Of a stretch of DNA of 64,000 nucleotides, positions 32,938 to 42,235 are shown piece by piece. A program made the translations under genes and the position numbers. The stretch's first letter is position 1. Each line of letters starts with the position of its first letter. The notes below the pieces were generated by a model. It was not told the origin of the DNA. It searched no databases and saw only the letters and a program-made list of their open reading frames with translations. This DNA comes from Vibrio hepatarius (lineage in GTDB: Bacteria; Pseudomonadota; Gammaproteobacteria; Enterobacterales; Vibrionaceae), in the NCBI RefSeq assembly GCF_001274785.1, contig NZ_LHPI01000013.1, positions 62,001 to 126,000 on the forward strand, given 5' to 3'.

Positions 32938-34410
32938 TTAATGATCACAAGCGTTTTTAACATCGAAAGACCCATTTTTATGGTAGGTATCGAGTTTGCG
33001 CTTTGCGCGTATATCACCTAACTCATCTGCCTTTTTGTACCACTCCAAAGCTTTGTTGGTATCTACGATTAATCCTAAGCCTTTTTCATACATAAAACCT
33101 AAATGGTATGCCGCCGAGGATATATTTAAGTCTGCAGCTTTATGGTAGTACTCCATTGCCTTTGCATAATCAACAGGAACGCCAGCACCTTTCTCATAGA
33201 CAAAGCCTTTTTGGAAAATCGCATCCGGGAAATTCATCGATATTGCCTGGTCGATTAGCTGATTTGCGCGGTCATAGTCCTTATCAATACCGGTTCCCGA
33301 CTTAAGTCGGAGAGCAAGACCAATCATAGATTTTGGGTCACCCAACTTCGCACCTTCTTCGAAATGCTCAACAGCTTTTTTAAGATCTACACCTGGTCCA
33401 AATGACGCTAGATAGAAATCTCCAGCGTACCCATGAGCTAATGGTAAGTTTTGGTCCAGCGCCTTCTCGATCAATTTAAAAGCCAGTTCGTTATCTGGTT
33501 CAATACCAAACTCTTTATAGTCGTTAAAACCGGATAGGGCATTACCTAATAAAGCCTGAGCTCTCGGATTGTTGTTGCCAGCAGAAATTGACAAAAGCTC
33601 TGTCGCTTTTACTGGATCGGTTTGTATGTCATGGTCATCGAGAAGTATTGTTGCCAACATAACTCTTGCTGAATCATTGTCGGCCTGTATCGCTTTCTCT
33701 AATAATTTGATAGAGGTAGTTTTGTCGATTTTAGTACCTAGCCCAATATAATACGCGTTGGCAGCGTCAATCATTGCTAGGGCATCACCTTGATCGACTA
33801 GAGATAGGTTCCATGCTAATACCTGCTCTTGACTTGCAAATGCAGGCTCACTTTTAGCACGCTCTATTAGCCAATGAATTGCTTTGGAATTCCCTTTATT
33901 TGCGGCTATTTGATAGTAATGTGATGCCTTATCAACGTTCTCTGGTACGTTAATTCCCAGCTCATAGAAATTAGCAAGGATAAGAGTCGCATCTAATGAC
34001 CCCAGATCAAATGCGACGTTATAGAGTTTTAACGCACGATCAATTTCGGGCTTCCCGCCAATGGCTCCCATTTCCAGTAGTTCAGCAAGTTTGATAATGG
34101 CCGTGGTATTGTATTTTTGCGCGGCTGCGCTGAAAGCTGAGTATGCTGCGAAGTAATTGTTCTCAGAGAGGGCATTATTACCGATGTTTAATAAATCTAA
34201 TGGGTCAGGGTGCTCGTTCAGCATGATTAGGGATGACTGAATCTCTTCATCAGTTAAGAACTCAGTTGCCGGTGGCAGACTGGCAGACGCAGTATCCTGC
34301 AGTTTGTTTGAAGCTGTAGGACTTAGAGTTTTATCGGAATAGCCGTGATAGCCAACAAAAGCCGCACCTAATGCAATTGCTAGGAGCGTAATTTTAATAG
34401 GGCGCGTCAT
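32938..34410 (-). CDS. Sel1-repeat protein, paralogue 2 (490 aa)
   Basis: Same length and architecture as the downstream paralogue: an N-terminal anchor (RPIKITLLAIALGAAFVGYHG) then about ten Sel1 repeats. The C-termini also match (IRAKRKLDTYHKNGSFDVKN versus TRAKEKLDVYAKQGDFQVEN). GGAGGGG precedes the ATG. Together with the Ig-repeat gene it forms an envelope or secretion module of unknown role. Confidence 0.85.
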   Translation of the reverse strand: MTRPIKITLLAIALGAAFVGYHGYSDKTLSPTASNKLQDTASASLPPATEFLTDEEIQSSLIMLNEHPDPLDLLNIGNNALSENNYFAAYSAFSAAAQKYNTTAIIKLAELLEMGAIGGKPEIDRALKLYNVAFDLGSLDATLILANFYELGINVPENVDKASHYYQIAANKGNSKAIHWLIERAKSEPAFASQEQVLAWNLSLVDQGDALAMIDAANAYYIGLGTKIDKTTSIKLLEKAIQADNDSARVMLATILLDDHDIQTDPVKATELLSISAGNNNPRAQALLGNALSGFNDYKEFGIEPDNELAFKLIEKALDQNLPLAHGYAGDFYLASFGPGVDLKKAVEHFEEGAKLGDPKSMIGLALRLKSGTGIDKDYDRANQLIDQAISMNFPDAIFQKGFVYEKGAGVPVDYAKAMEYYHKAADLNISSAAYHLGFMYEKGLGLIVDTNKALEWYKKADELGDIRAKRKLDTYHKNGSFDVKNACDH

Positions 34411-34514
34411 GACCCCTCCATTTGATTGTTACAATTCAGTTGCTAATGTAAACGTTTGTTTTTTATTGAGCGGATGATAACTACTGCTATTTAGCTGGGG
34501 TTGTTTGATTGCAT

Positions 34515-34543
34515 AGCACCTTGGAAATAGAAACCAAGGTGCT
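34515..34543. terminator. Strong stem-loop between the PP-loop gene and the Sel1 genes
   Basis: AGCACCTTGG/CCAAGGTGCT (34515-34524 with 34534-34543), 12 bp after the stop codon at 34557. The T-tract is on the plus strand (34543-34546), so on the minus strand it may act mainly as an RNA-stabilising hairpin. Confidence 0.55.
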
Positions 34544-34556
34544 TTTGGTCGCGGTA

Positions 34557-37046
34557 TTAAGCGGCTAGAAAAACAGATAGGTCCAATTCAATTTGGTCTT
34601 TTTCATGAACCTTGATGACGATATTTCTATCCTGCGTACAAGATGATTTATGGCCACCACCTTTATACCAACCGGTTAGTGACGCTTTGCATCGCTGAAT
34701 GCTGTCTCGAAGCTCTTGTTTGAACTGGGCAGGTGCAATCCGGGCGTAATCAGCAAGATGATCGGAATCGAAATGATCAAAGTTTCCAGATTCAAGGATA
34801 GTTAACCATTTTTCATTCATCTCTAATTGATGCTTGTAGCCTTTCTGAATGTACTTTTCAGTTTGAATCTCACGTAGAGAAGTGATCTCATTACGAAGGC
34901 CGTTCAGCACCTTTAAACGACGGGGAAGCTTGTCACTGTTAAGGTTTCCTGAAATGGTATCAACTTGAATCTCAGCATGAATGCTGGTGGCCATGACAAA
35001 CAGAGACTTGAATGACTGTTCGTTGTGGCGCTGCATCGAAATTTCTTTCTTGAGGCTTTTGGCTTTTGCTGCCAATTTCGGATTGGCTTTAGCCCAAGCT
35101 TTACGCTTCGCAGCGATTCTCTGTTCTTTTTCTTCTCGAATAGCTTCGAGCTCTGCAGCCTTGTCTTGTTCAATTTTCAATTCTGCAGCAAGTACTTTGT
35201 ACGCCTTGTTATCAAGGATTAAACCCTGATATTTAGGGTTGTTGGCAATCTCTTCCATAGATAGTTGGCCAGTTAAACCAAGCGTGTGGTAGGTCTGACC
35301 GCGTTGAGCCATTTCGTGATAGCGTGCAGCCTGACCTTTTCCTAGTTGTACAGCACCAAAGCGAAGTAAATATGCAGCCGCGTAATAAGGCGTGTAATAG
35401 CCGTCATGGGCTTTTGGACGAAGCCGCGTGTACTCTTCGTTGACAATGAATCGCGCTGAATCGATGTCGACATCAAACAACTCTGATTCAACGTAGTCCA
35501 CAACACGTCGTAAACCTTCCTTAGTACTCACTAGGCGGTGAGTTTGGTCTTGGTGACTATCAAAGTAAGCGAATTCCGTCATATTGTCGCTTAAACCATC
35601 AAGGCCAGAGTTGTCACCCCATTCGCCAACATGCAACCAAAATGGTGCTGGTTGGGGAGTTTTAGGGGTGGCGACCATGCTATCTACTTCTTCTAGCAGC
35701 TCAAGCTCACCATCTGTATAAACCTGATGCCATATATCAAGCGCTTCAAATGGGCGCTTCTGGAAGTGGTGTAGCGACCAAAGCATCTCGATAGCAATCA
35801 GTTGGCGTTCATCAATGATCTGGAATTGTGGCTCTGACATACGCAGGTTGTATTCTGTCTCAGGTAATGTGCCGTTAAGTACCTTCTGCTTAATTTTGGC
35901 AGCTCGTTTTTGTTCAAGATAATCGAAGCTAAGAATCGCGTGTAGAAGTCGTTTAAGAACAGCAGGTGAGTATACGTCCGGCTGAATCTTAATGTACCCG
36001 CCGATGTTAATTGTTCGGCCAACAGGATGACGCATATCCCAGTTGTAACGCGTAAGCTCAAGAAAGCGCTGTACGCGGTTCAAGCCCGTCATATAACCAT
36101 AACGTTCTGGATCAGTTTCAAGCAATGTAAGCATAGATTTATCAGCTGGAGAGGCGAGGCAATATACGCAACCATGACGACTGCCACACGAGCTTTGTCC
36201 AGCTCCACCGTCTGTATCAGTATCCGCTTGGAAAACTACGCATTCACCCGCGCCGCTATCGCGGTAAATGTCGACCGTCTGGTAGTGGTCTTCAAGGTAA
36301 CTTGGTAGCACTGAACTTGGGCGGTTACCCGAATAGGTCAGGTACTCCCACACATTAGCTGATGACCAAGTTTTTATAGGGTATAGAGAATACTTGTTAC
36401 CTGATTTACTGATCTTGATGTCATCACCACCCATTTTGGCGATGTTGTTTTTGCGGATAGTACCTTCCAAGTCACGAGAGCCAAGAAGCATGATCAGTTT
36501 TGCTTTCTGCTCTTTCGACATCAATTTTGTATGTTTAGAAACAACTCGGTTAGCGCCAGTGATTTTTAATTCATGGGTACACTGACGGAATTTTGATGAA
36601 ACAAAGGTTGGTAGGCCACGACCACCAAGAACGCGAGAAGCCCATGTAGAAGATAAGCTAGGGTGTGCAATGTAGGTCACTAAAGGAAGCGAGTTTTCCA
36701 TAATGAAACTATCAAGGCTGTTGATTTTGTTTTGGGCAAGATTACGAATTTCAGGGTTATCAATACCTGTATCAACATGCACCAAAAAGTGGGCGTTTGA
36801 AATAGCTTTACCTTCACGCTTAGCACGCATTAACGCAAGCAAGAATAACCCTAAAACAGTCTCACTGTCCTTGCCTGAGCTGTACTGAATTTGGTAAGTG
36901 TAGCCTTGTATAAGATAGCGATAGATTGCATCCACTGAACGTAATGTAAGAGGTGTGATTTCACCGTCAAAGTCTATAAGATCTTGTTTCCATGTATCCC
37001 ATGAATCCAACTCTTTTACGTCGATAGTGTTAACTGCATTAATCAT
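34557..37046 (-). CDS. DndC/PAPS-reductase-like PP-loop protein (829 aa)
   Basis: The PP-loop ATP-pyrophosphatase motif YSSGKDSE is at residues 55-62. Further Cys residues follow: FRQCTHELK (about 154) and SCGSRHGCVYC (about 280-293). The latter resembles the DndC-type R-x-GC-x-x-C iron-sulfur region. The last ~250 residues include a long basic coiled coil (EREEKEQRIAAKRKAW-like). DndC supports phosphorothioation of the DNA backbone, but no dndB, dndD or dndE partner is visible. Phage PAPS-reductase-like proteins are an alternative. It is monocistronic with its own promoter. Confidence 0.72.
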   Translation of the reverse strand: MINAVNTIDVKELDSWDTWKQDLIDFDGEITPLTLRSVDAIYRYLIQGYTYQIQYSSGKDSETVLGLFLLALMRAKREGKAISNAHFLVHVDTGIDNPEIRNLAQNKINSLDSFIMENSLPLVTYIAHPSLSSTWASRVLGGRGLPTFVSSKFRQCTHELKITGANRVVSKHTKLMSKEQKAKLIMLLGSRDLEGTIRKNNIAKMGGDDIKISKSGNKYSLYPIKTWSSANVWEYLTYSGNRPSSVLPSYLEDHYQTVDIYRDSGAGECVVFQADTDTDGGAGQSSCGSRHGCVYCLASPADKSMLTLLETDPERYGYMTGLNRVQRFLELTRYNWDMRHPVGRTINIGGYIKIQPDVYSPAVLKRLLHAILSFDYLEQKRAAKIKQKVLNGTLPETEYNLRMSEPQFQIIDERQLIAIEMLWSLHHFQKRPFEALDIWHQVYTDGELELLEEVDSMVATPKTPQPAPFWLHVGEWGDNSGLDGLSDNMTEFAYFDSHQDQTHRLVSTKEGLRRVVDYVESELFDVDIDSARFIVNEEYTRLRPKAHDGYYTPYYAAAYLLRFGAVQLGKGQAARYHEMAQRGQTYHTLGLTGQLSMEEIANNPKYQGLILDNKAYKVLAAELKIEQDKAAELEAIREEKEQRIAAKRKAWAKANPKLAAKAKSLKKEISMQRHNEQSFKSLFVMATSIHAEIQVDTISGNLNSDKLPRRLKVLNGLRNEITSLREIQTEKYIQKGYKHQLEMNEKWLTILESGNFDHFDSDHLADYARIAPAQFKQELRDSIQRCKASLTGWYKGGGHKSSCTQDRNIVIKVHEKDQIELDLSVFLAA

Positions 37047-37078
37047 TTCTATTCGCCTTACTCGCTATTTGAATTCCC

Positions 37079-37106
37079 AAGATACTGCAGAGTTTCAAAC
37101 GCACAA
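37079..37106 (-). promoter_or_regulatory. TTGTGCG variant promoter for the PP-loop gene
   Basis: TTGTGC (37106-37101), 16-bp spacer, TATCTT (37084-37079). Confidence 0.5.
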
Positions 37107-37171
37107 GAGCGTGGTATTATGGCAATAGAAACATAAAATACTTCGATATTAAAAATAACGTTTAGGTTGAT

Positions 37172-37552
37172 ATGAATACATTGATGAAAGTCATCCTCAC
37201 GGGTGCAATTCTATCGGCTAGTGCTTCTGTGGTGGCTGTTAGTAAAAACGATACAGGGATTACAAAAGTGCTCGCGGATACTGCTGAGTACTTCATGGAA
37301 CAGTACCCAGAGATGCGAAGGGAATCTGAGTATTTCAATGTCCAATTAGTAGAAGATTTTGCTTTCAAAGCCACGGAATCCACCAGCTTGAAGGAACAAA
37401 AAGATGCTTTGGCATACTTGGAGTTGTTCAACAAAGAACTCAAATCCAGATGCGATGAAGGTATAACGGACGAACGCGTATGTGAACGGTTAGTGCATCT
37501 AAAAAGTGCAGAATCAATGTTACGACAACTTGCAGCAGCAAAACATGAATAG
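37172..37552 (+). CDS. Exported hypothetical protein (126 aa)
   Basis: A signal peptide (MKVILTGAILSASASVVA) is followed by a helical, charged mature part with two Cys. No family is recognised. The opposite-strand frame over the same span is a by-product. It is divergent from the PP-loop gene and followed 7 bp later by the next gene. Confidence 0.6.
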   Translation: MNTLMKVILTGAILSASASVVAVSKNDTGITKVLADTAEYFMEQYPEMRRESEYFNVQLVEDFAFKATESTSLKEQKDALAYLELFNKELKSRCDEGITDERVCERLVHLKSAESMLRQLAAAKHE

Positions 37553-37559
37553 GTCACTT

Positions 37560-38135
37560 ATGGAATATGCACAGACCACCCATAACTCAAAGTTAATTTG
37601 GGTTGGTATGAACGAACTGGCATTCATGGAAGACGCGGCCATACAAGAAAACGTAGCAGTTGGTCCGGTTGTGCAAGATGTTGTTCATACACCAGAGAAG
37701 TACGAATTAACGCATAAAATTGTGTATGGCATTTTGCTCGTGAACCGCGATGAAGATTATGAACAATCCTTCCAAAGACTGACTGAGAGCACCAACAGTT
37801 TTTTCAGCACCATATGCTCAAATCAGTGCCATACATACCGCTTGGTTGATTTGGTAGTGAAGCAGGATAGTCGGTTAGCAAAAGCGCATAAAATAAAGTT
37901 TGCTGCAGTAATTAATGTACCTGGAGACTTTTCAATTCAAACAGGGAATAGACGTCTTTTAACGGGTTTCTTAAGACCTCAGTCAAGCGTTGACCCGGTA
38001 ACTGACATTTATAATCGTCAGGGGTTAATCCTTCTTACTGGGCAGGAAGATGACCCAAAAGAGAAGTGGAACGGAAAGGGGTGGAAGCAGTACATCAACC
38101 TGTCGCGCTTAAATGACTCAATCAAAGACCTTTAG
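37560..38135 (+). CDS. Hypothetical protein (191 aa)
   Basis: No domain is recognised. ATG 37560 is chosen because AGGT lies 7 bp upstream; ATG 37545 would overlap the previous gene without a ribosome site. It is convergent with the minus-strand block at 38231. Confidence 0.5.
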   Translation: MEYAQTTHNSKLIWVGMNELAFMEDAAIQENVAVGPVVQDVVHTPEKYELTHKIVYGILLVNRDEDYEQSFQRLTESTNSFFSTICSNQCHTYRLVDLVVKQDSRLAKAHKIKFAAVINVPGDFSIQTGNRRLLTGFLRPQSSVDPVTDIYNRQGLILLTGQEDDPKEKWNGKGWKQYINLSRLNDSIKDL

Positions 38136-38197
38136 GTGAGTTATAAGACAAAAGCCACTGTAAAAGTGGCCTTTGCTTTAGATATTGAAAATATGCC

Positions 38198-38212
38198 CCG
38201 ACAAATTGAAGG
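38198..38212 (+). repeat. Single remote iteron-like repeat
   Basis: CCGACAAATTGAAGG; thirteen bases (GACAAATTGAAGG) match the copy at 9018-9030 exactly. It lies between convergent genes, so it is unlikely to be a promoter operator. Confidence 0.5.
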
Positions 38213-38230
38213 CTGGTGGGCGTTCCCGCG

Positions 38231-38986
38231 TTAGTCTTGATAATGCTCATGGTAATAGCGATGCATTGAGCAACCACCTTTAGAGCAAGGCTTTGTTGAT
38301 GCAAGACTTGCAAAAGCAGCTCTCGATAAATGAGTGATAATGTCTTCGTGTTGCTCATTCATCAGTCGAAAGCCTGTATCAACGGTTTTTATCTCTTCGA
38401 ATTCGCTGAACAGGGAAGATAGAACTCGTTTAAACACTTCACTTCGATATTCTAAAGGCACATAGGCTTTTTCTACTGGTACACCACTGATCCCCAGTTT
38501 TGGCCCTACAAAGTCAAACATTGACGCTGACATTTTACGATCAAGCATAAACAGGTCTAGAGCCGCAGTACTAAACTCACTGTCTGGTATTGGCTGAGTT
38601 GCTTCGTCACTAGCACGTTCACTGGCCGTAGCTTGGTAGGTCAGCAACCGTGACGCAGAATAGGCGTGTCTGCCAATCTCTGCCGGTAAGAACGTCATGT
38701 TGGTCAAGTGCAGGAAGTTGTCGTGTCGCTTGATAGAAGTATCAACGTCAGCCCCAACGATGTCAGCGGCATACGACCAGATTGTTTGCACCGAATGAAG
38801 TATGACAGTTAGACCATATCGCGCTGCGTGGCGATAAATGGGGTTAGGAACTGGCTCACCATCTTTGAGAATGCTCAGTACAGGGAATTCATCAGTCGCT
38901 TGTTTTACCCACGACTCGTAAGCCGCATCAATAGCTTGAGTTATATTCGTGAAGTATTCTCTTGTGTCTTGCTCTCTCTTTTTCAT
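38231..38986 (-). CDS. Hypothetical protein linked to the PRTRC cassette (251 aa)
   Basis: No domain is recognised; helical, with a C-terminal Cys/His cluster (KPCSKGGCSMHRYYHEHY) that could bind metal. It lies directly downstream of the ThiF gene and may belong to that operon. Confidence 0.55.
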   Translation of the reverse strand: MKKREQDTREYFTNITQAIDAAYESWVKQATDEFPVLSILKDGEPVPNPIYRHAARYGLTVILHSVQTIWSYAADIVGADVDTSIKRHDNFLHLTNMTFLPAEIGRHAYSASRLLTYQATASERASDEATQPIPDSEFSTAALDLFMLDRKMSASMFDFVGPKLGISGVPVEKAYVPLEYRSEVFKRVLSSLFSEFEEIKTVDTGFRLMNEQHEDIITHLSRAAFASLASTKPCSKGGCSMHRYYHEHYQD

Positions 38987-39037
38987 TCATGTTCCTTGGT
39001 TAAAGCAAATGCAGGGGCGACCCCCTGCAATAGTTGG

Positions 39038-39856
39038 TTAATTAATATTTTCTTCTTGGTAGCCATAGAAAGACCACTGCAAAGGATCTACCGGCATTTT
39101 GGTAATCTCGGCTTGATGCAAGTCGATGAATAAACCGTGATGCTCAAGCTTTCCGAAGCGAAGTAAGGGAAATAGCAGCATTGAAGCTGCCGCACGTGCA
39201 GTCATACCATTGATGCCGAATGTCTGCTTTTGAATGGCTTCCTCGGTACTACATGAAGCGGTATCGACCTCAGTTTTTGCGGCTTCTTCCCATTGCGAAC
39301 CAAACAACTCGAAAGGCGTTGGAAGTCGTTTTTCACCGTAGAACTTTTGACGACTCGCATTACCGAGCAGGACATTTGATTGATGGTTATCATTGCCCAT
39401 ATCTAGCCATAGAGCACGTTTAACCGAGGTATCAAGTGCGCGACCAATCTCATATCTTACGGATGCTTTATCTACAGCCGTGATTAGTAGGTCATATTCC
39501 TCAGTAGCTGCCATTTCGCCAGTGAAGAAAACAGGTTTTGATTTCCAGTTAACGCCACCGAATTGATTAAATCGCGTGATCAGAACATCAGCTTTGTTGT
39601 TGCCAACATCGTGTTGCCAGAAGTTTTGGCGAAAAACATTGCTTTGAGAAACAAGGTCACCGTCATAGGCTGTCACCTCGAATCCATCACAACCTAACTT
39701 GGTGAGGATCCCGAACATTTGGAAAAGCTCGGTCAAAATCGAAGAGCCAGTGCCACCACAACCTACGAGGGCAATTTTGAGTTTACGGTCTACCCAATCA
39801 CTAGGGACGTAGAATGTACGAGCTGTGTTTTCGAAGCCAAATTTTGAATTAGTCAT
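39038..39856 (-). CDS. PRTRC system ThiF-family protein
   Basis: A ThiF/E1-like Rossmann motif (KIALVGCGGTGSSILTEL, residues about 27-44) is followed by VTAYDGDLVSQSNVFRQNFW (E1 acidic/Arg segment) and DLLITAVDKASVRYEIG. ThiF/E1 proteins adenylate C-termini of ubiquitin-like partners. In PRTRC cassettes the partner and role are unknown. It is 16 bp downstream of the protein B gene. Confidence 0.88.
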   Translation of the reverse strand: MTNSKFGFENTARTFYVPSDWVDRKLKIALVGCGGTGSSILTELFQMFGILTKLGCDGFEVTAYDGDLVSQSNVFRQNFWQHDVGNNKADVLITRFNQFGGVNWKSKPVFFTGEMAATEEYDLLITAVDKASVRYEIGRALDTSVKRALWLDMGNDNHQSNVLLGNASRQKFYGEKRLPTPFELFGSQWEEAAKTEVDTASCSTEEAIQKQTFGINGMTARAAASMLLFPLLRFGKLEHHGLFIDLHQAEITKMPVDPLQWSFYGYQEENIN

Positions 39857-39872
39857 ATCTGTTCCCTTAGTC

Positions 39873-40637
39873 TTATAGTTCTTCTAGTACTTTGCTTAGT
39901 TTCTCGTATGGATAAAGCTCATTAGCAACATCCACCAGCTCACCTGTTAGGTTTTTACTTTCCCAAAACGCACGTTGGTCGGGGATGTCGTCTGGAAGCT
40001 TGATAGCGAGGTTATGCTTAAAACCATCAAATGCACTCATGTACAACGTATCTTGAATTTCTTTGATGTTGCTTGAGCTAAGTTGCTTCGGTAGGGGAGC
40101 TGACCCCTGACACAAGTAATGACTATCAAAGACGTTTGCCAGAGGCGCGTAATAAGTCATTGTGTCGAGGGTTGGGCGTTCATCACTTTCTAAGGCAAAC
40201 ACATACAGTGTTTCGCTGTGCTTATTCAGAACAAAGAGCAACGGTGTCCAAGTGACATTACGAAGTGCCTTTGGGTGAGTGCCTGACATTCTGTACCACA
40301 TCGGGCATTTAGTCGCAGGGGTGTGCCATACAAGCAATCGATCTGATTCTAATAAGACATTTTGAGGGATTAGGGAGTACTTGGCGACTTCCGAGCCTTT
40401 AGCTTGTGCTTTGGCTTCTGCTGCCTTTGCTGCATCGTTAGTGTCTTTGATTTTTTCAAGCAGCTTAACCACAGCATCGGTATCAATGATCACGCCACCT
40501 TGCATTTGTTCTTCATGGAACTCATGGCGCGTGACCGCGTAACCTCTAGGACTGTCGAAGAACACTAAGCCGAATTCTGGCTTAGGGTCTTTATGTTGGT
40601 TATTGATGCTTAAGCGCGGTTCTTTCTGAACTTGCAT
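39873..40637 (-). CDS. PRTRC system protein B
   Basis: The sequence matches the family pattern by eye: ALVFF-like start, VTRHEF, then MYRMSG/WYRMSGTHPKALRN, TPLLFVLN and the C-terminal WESKNLTGELV. The position directly upstream of thiF is the usual cassette order. Biochemical role unknown. A GGAGAAG ribosome site lies within the shared CACTGTGGAGAA leader. Confidence 0.82.
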   Translation of the reverse strand: MQVQKEPRLSINNQHKDPKPEFGLVFFDSPRGYAVTRHEFHEEQMQGGVIIDTDAVVKLLEKIKDTNDAAKAAEAKAQAKGSEVAKYSLIPQNVLLESDRLLVWHTPATKCPMWYRMSGTHPKALRNVTWTPLLFVLNKHSETLYVFALESDERPTLDTMTYYAPLANVFDSHYLCQGSAPLPKQLSSSNIKEIQDTLYMSAFDGFKHNLAIKLPDDIPDQRAFWESKNLTGELVDVANELYPYEKLSKVLEEL

Positions 40638-40719
40638 GGTACTTCTCCACAGTGATTTTGTTGGGTGGTTAGCCCTTGGTTAAATGGGTTGAAGTGGTTA
40701 GCCTCAACCGATATTTAAG

Positions 40720-40747
40720 ATGGTATGCTAAGTTTGAAATCGCGCTA
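40720..40747 (-). promoter_or_regulatory. TAGCGCG variant promoter for PRTRC B-ThiF
   Basis: TAGCGC (40747-40742), 16-bp spacer, TACCAT (40725-40720). The TAG of the -35 element is also the stop codon of the protein F gene. The leader holds TAACCA and CACTGTGGA. Confidence 0.45.
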
Positions 40748-42130
40748 GACCGAAGCAAGCAACATCAAGCACTTGTCAGCTAGATGAATGTTTTCGATAG
40801 TGCGTAGACCTGTGTCGTTAGCCGATAGGTCAAGGCGAAGTGCGCCACATTCACCGATTGATTGACGGTGCTCGTTTTCTACTTCAAGAGTGTATTTCTC
40901 GATGTCGCTACCAGTTGTGATAAAAGCGAAACAATCGATCGGATTATCACTGCCAAGTAACCACGGTGAGTCATATGCTTCATGCCCCAACTCAATGACA
41001 GTGCGTAACGCAGTTTTTAGCGCGGCAATACCTTTAACGTCATTTGGATTTAGTGGGTTAGGACGGATTTTATTTACAGTTTCTAACAGTCCCATAGCGT
41101 TCATAATGACAGATTGACCGCGATAGAATGGGGTATCTTTCTGATACCATTTCGTTGCTACGGTTGCTTTGTAGTACAAGGCAGCGTTGATAACGTTATG
41201 TAAATCAATATATTCATCGTGCGAACCAATAGCTTTGAAAATTAGTGGGTTGATGTCGTTCAACACTTCTTCGATGGAATCTTCATCGCAGCCAGTGATC
41301 TTCTGTACTTGTTCAGAAGTCAGGTCAAATACTTTGAAAATTTCAGCGTATGCTTCAAGCGTTCCCTCGGTATCACAATATTCAAGTGCCATCGTTTTAA
41401 AGTTCATAAGTGATAGCAGACGCAGGGTTTGAAAATACATTGTGCCGACACTTGGGCTGAATTGGTCTAGGTCGAATGACAACGCTGATACGCGAGAGCA
41501 ATGCTCAATACGGATGCTTAGGTCATTGAAGCTTTGGTCTAGTTCATCGTAGTCTTCGCCATAGCACTCGTCTTCATCGAGAGTTAAATCAAAACCCCAA
41601 TTTGATTCGGTCGGAGTAACGTACCAATGGGCAATGTCAGCACGGATAGAAACAGGGGCTTCAAATGCCTTAAAACATGCTTCAATTTTGTATTGCTGAT
41701 CAGTTAATCCAGTTTGGTAGAAACCAAGTACCTTTTTGCCAAGCTCTTTAGCAGCAGAAACCTGCTTTGTAGTGCCGATAGGAGCTTCTATAAGGTTCTC
41801 GATGTCGAACTCGGTCAACATGCCGTGTTTGAGTCCAAACAGCGCGAGAGCTTCCCAAAATGAGGTTTTTTCGATGATGGTATCTTGGTAAACATCTTCG
41901 CGTTTATAACCCAAATTATTACGCACACTCTGGCTTAATATAAGCTCTTGCGGCTTAACCGCAGCGTACCAAGGGGCTAATGGCTTAAAGCCACCAGCCG
42001 CCTTGCTTGAAGCTTTCTTAACATGCGCTACATTAGCGGTGGAATGTCCTTTAGTTCCATTGATTCCGGTAAGGATGGAGAAAGGTGTTTGATTTTGTGA
42101 ACCACTGAATTCAACTGATGTATTACGCAT
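40745..42130 (-). CDS. PRTRC system protein F-like (461 aa)
   Basis: Assigned from cassette position (after E and C, before B and ThiF) and general size; internal motifs are not diagnostic by eye. It is acidic and helical. GGAAGA precedes ATG 42130. A small frame (42028-42231) overlaps its start. Confidence 0.65.
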   Translation of the reverse strand: MRNTSVEFSGSQNQTPFSILTGINGTKGHSTANVAHVKKASSKAAGGFKPLAPWYAAVKPQELILSQSVRNNLGYKREDVYQDTIIEKTSFWEALALFGLKHGMLTEFDIENLIEAPIGTTKQVSAAKELGKKVLGFYQTGLTDQQYKIEACFKAFEAPVSIRADIAHWYVTPTESNWGFDLTLDEDECYGEDYDELDQSFNDLSIRIEHCSRVSALSFDLDQFSPSVGTMYFQTLRLLSLMNFKTMALEYCDTEGTLEAYAEIFKVFDLTSEQVQKITGCDEDSIEEVLNDINPLIFKAIGSHDEYIDLHNVINAALYYKATVATKWYQKDTPFYRGQSVIMNAMGLLETVNKIRPNPLNPNDVKGIAALKTALRTVIELGHEAYDSPWLLGSDNPIDCFAFITTGSDIEKYTLEVENEHRQSIGECGALRLDLSANDTGLRTIENIHLADKCLMLLASV

Positions 42131-42235
42131 GATTTTTCTTCCAATTCAACTTCTTCGACAGAATGATTAGCCATGTTGGTGGCGCACTTATCGCGCCACT
42201 GGTTTAACTTCTCTTTGATATTGTCTGCCATGTGC

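Noticed and set aside
34557-37046. Complete Dnd phosphorothioation locus
   Set aside because: Only a DndC-like protein is present; no DndB, DndD or DndE-like gene is recognisable in the window.
37162-37557. 131-codon minus-strand frame opposite the 37172-37552 gene
   Set aside because: Shadow frame; the plus-strand frame has a clean signal peptide and ribosome context.
42028-42231. 67-codon minus-strand frame between PRTRC C and F
   Set aside because: It overlaps the F gene by about 100 bp in another frame and has no clear ribosome site. The first 34 codons could be real, but support is thin.
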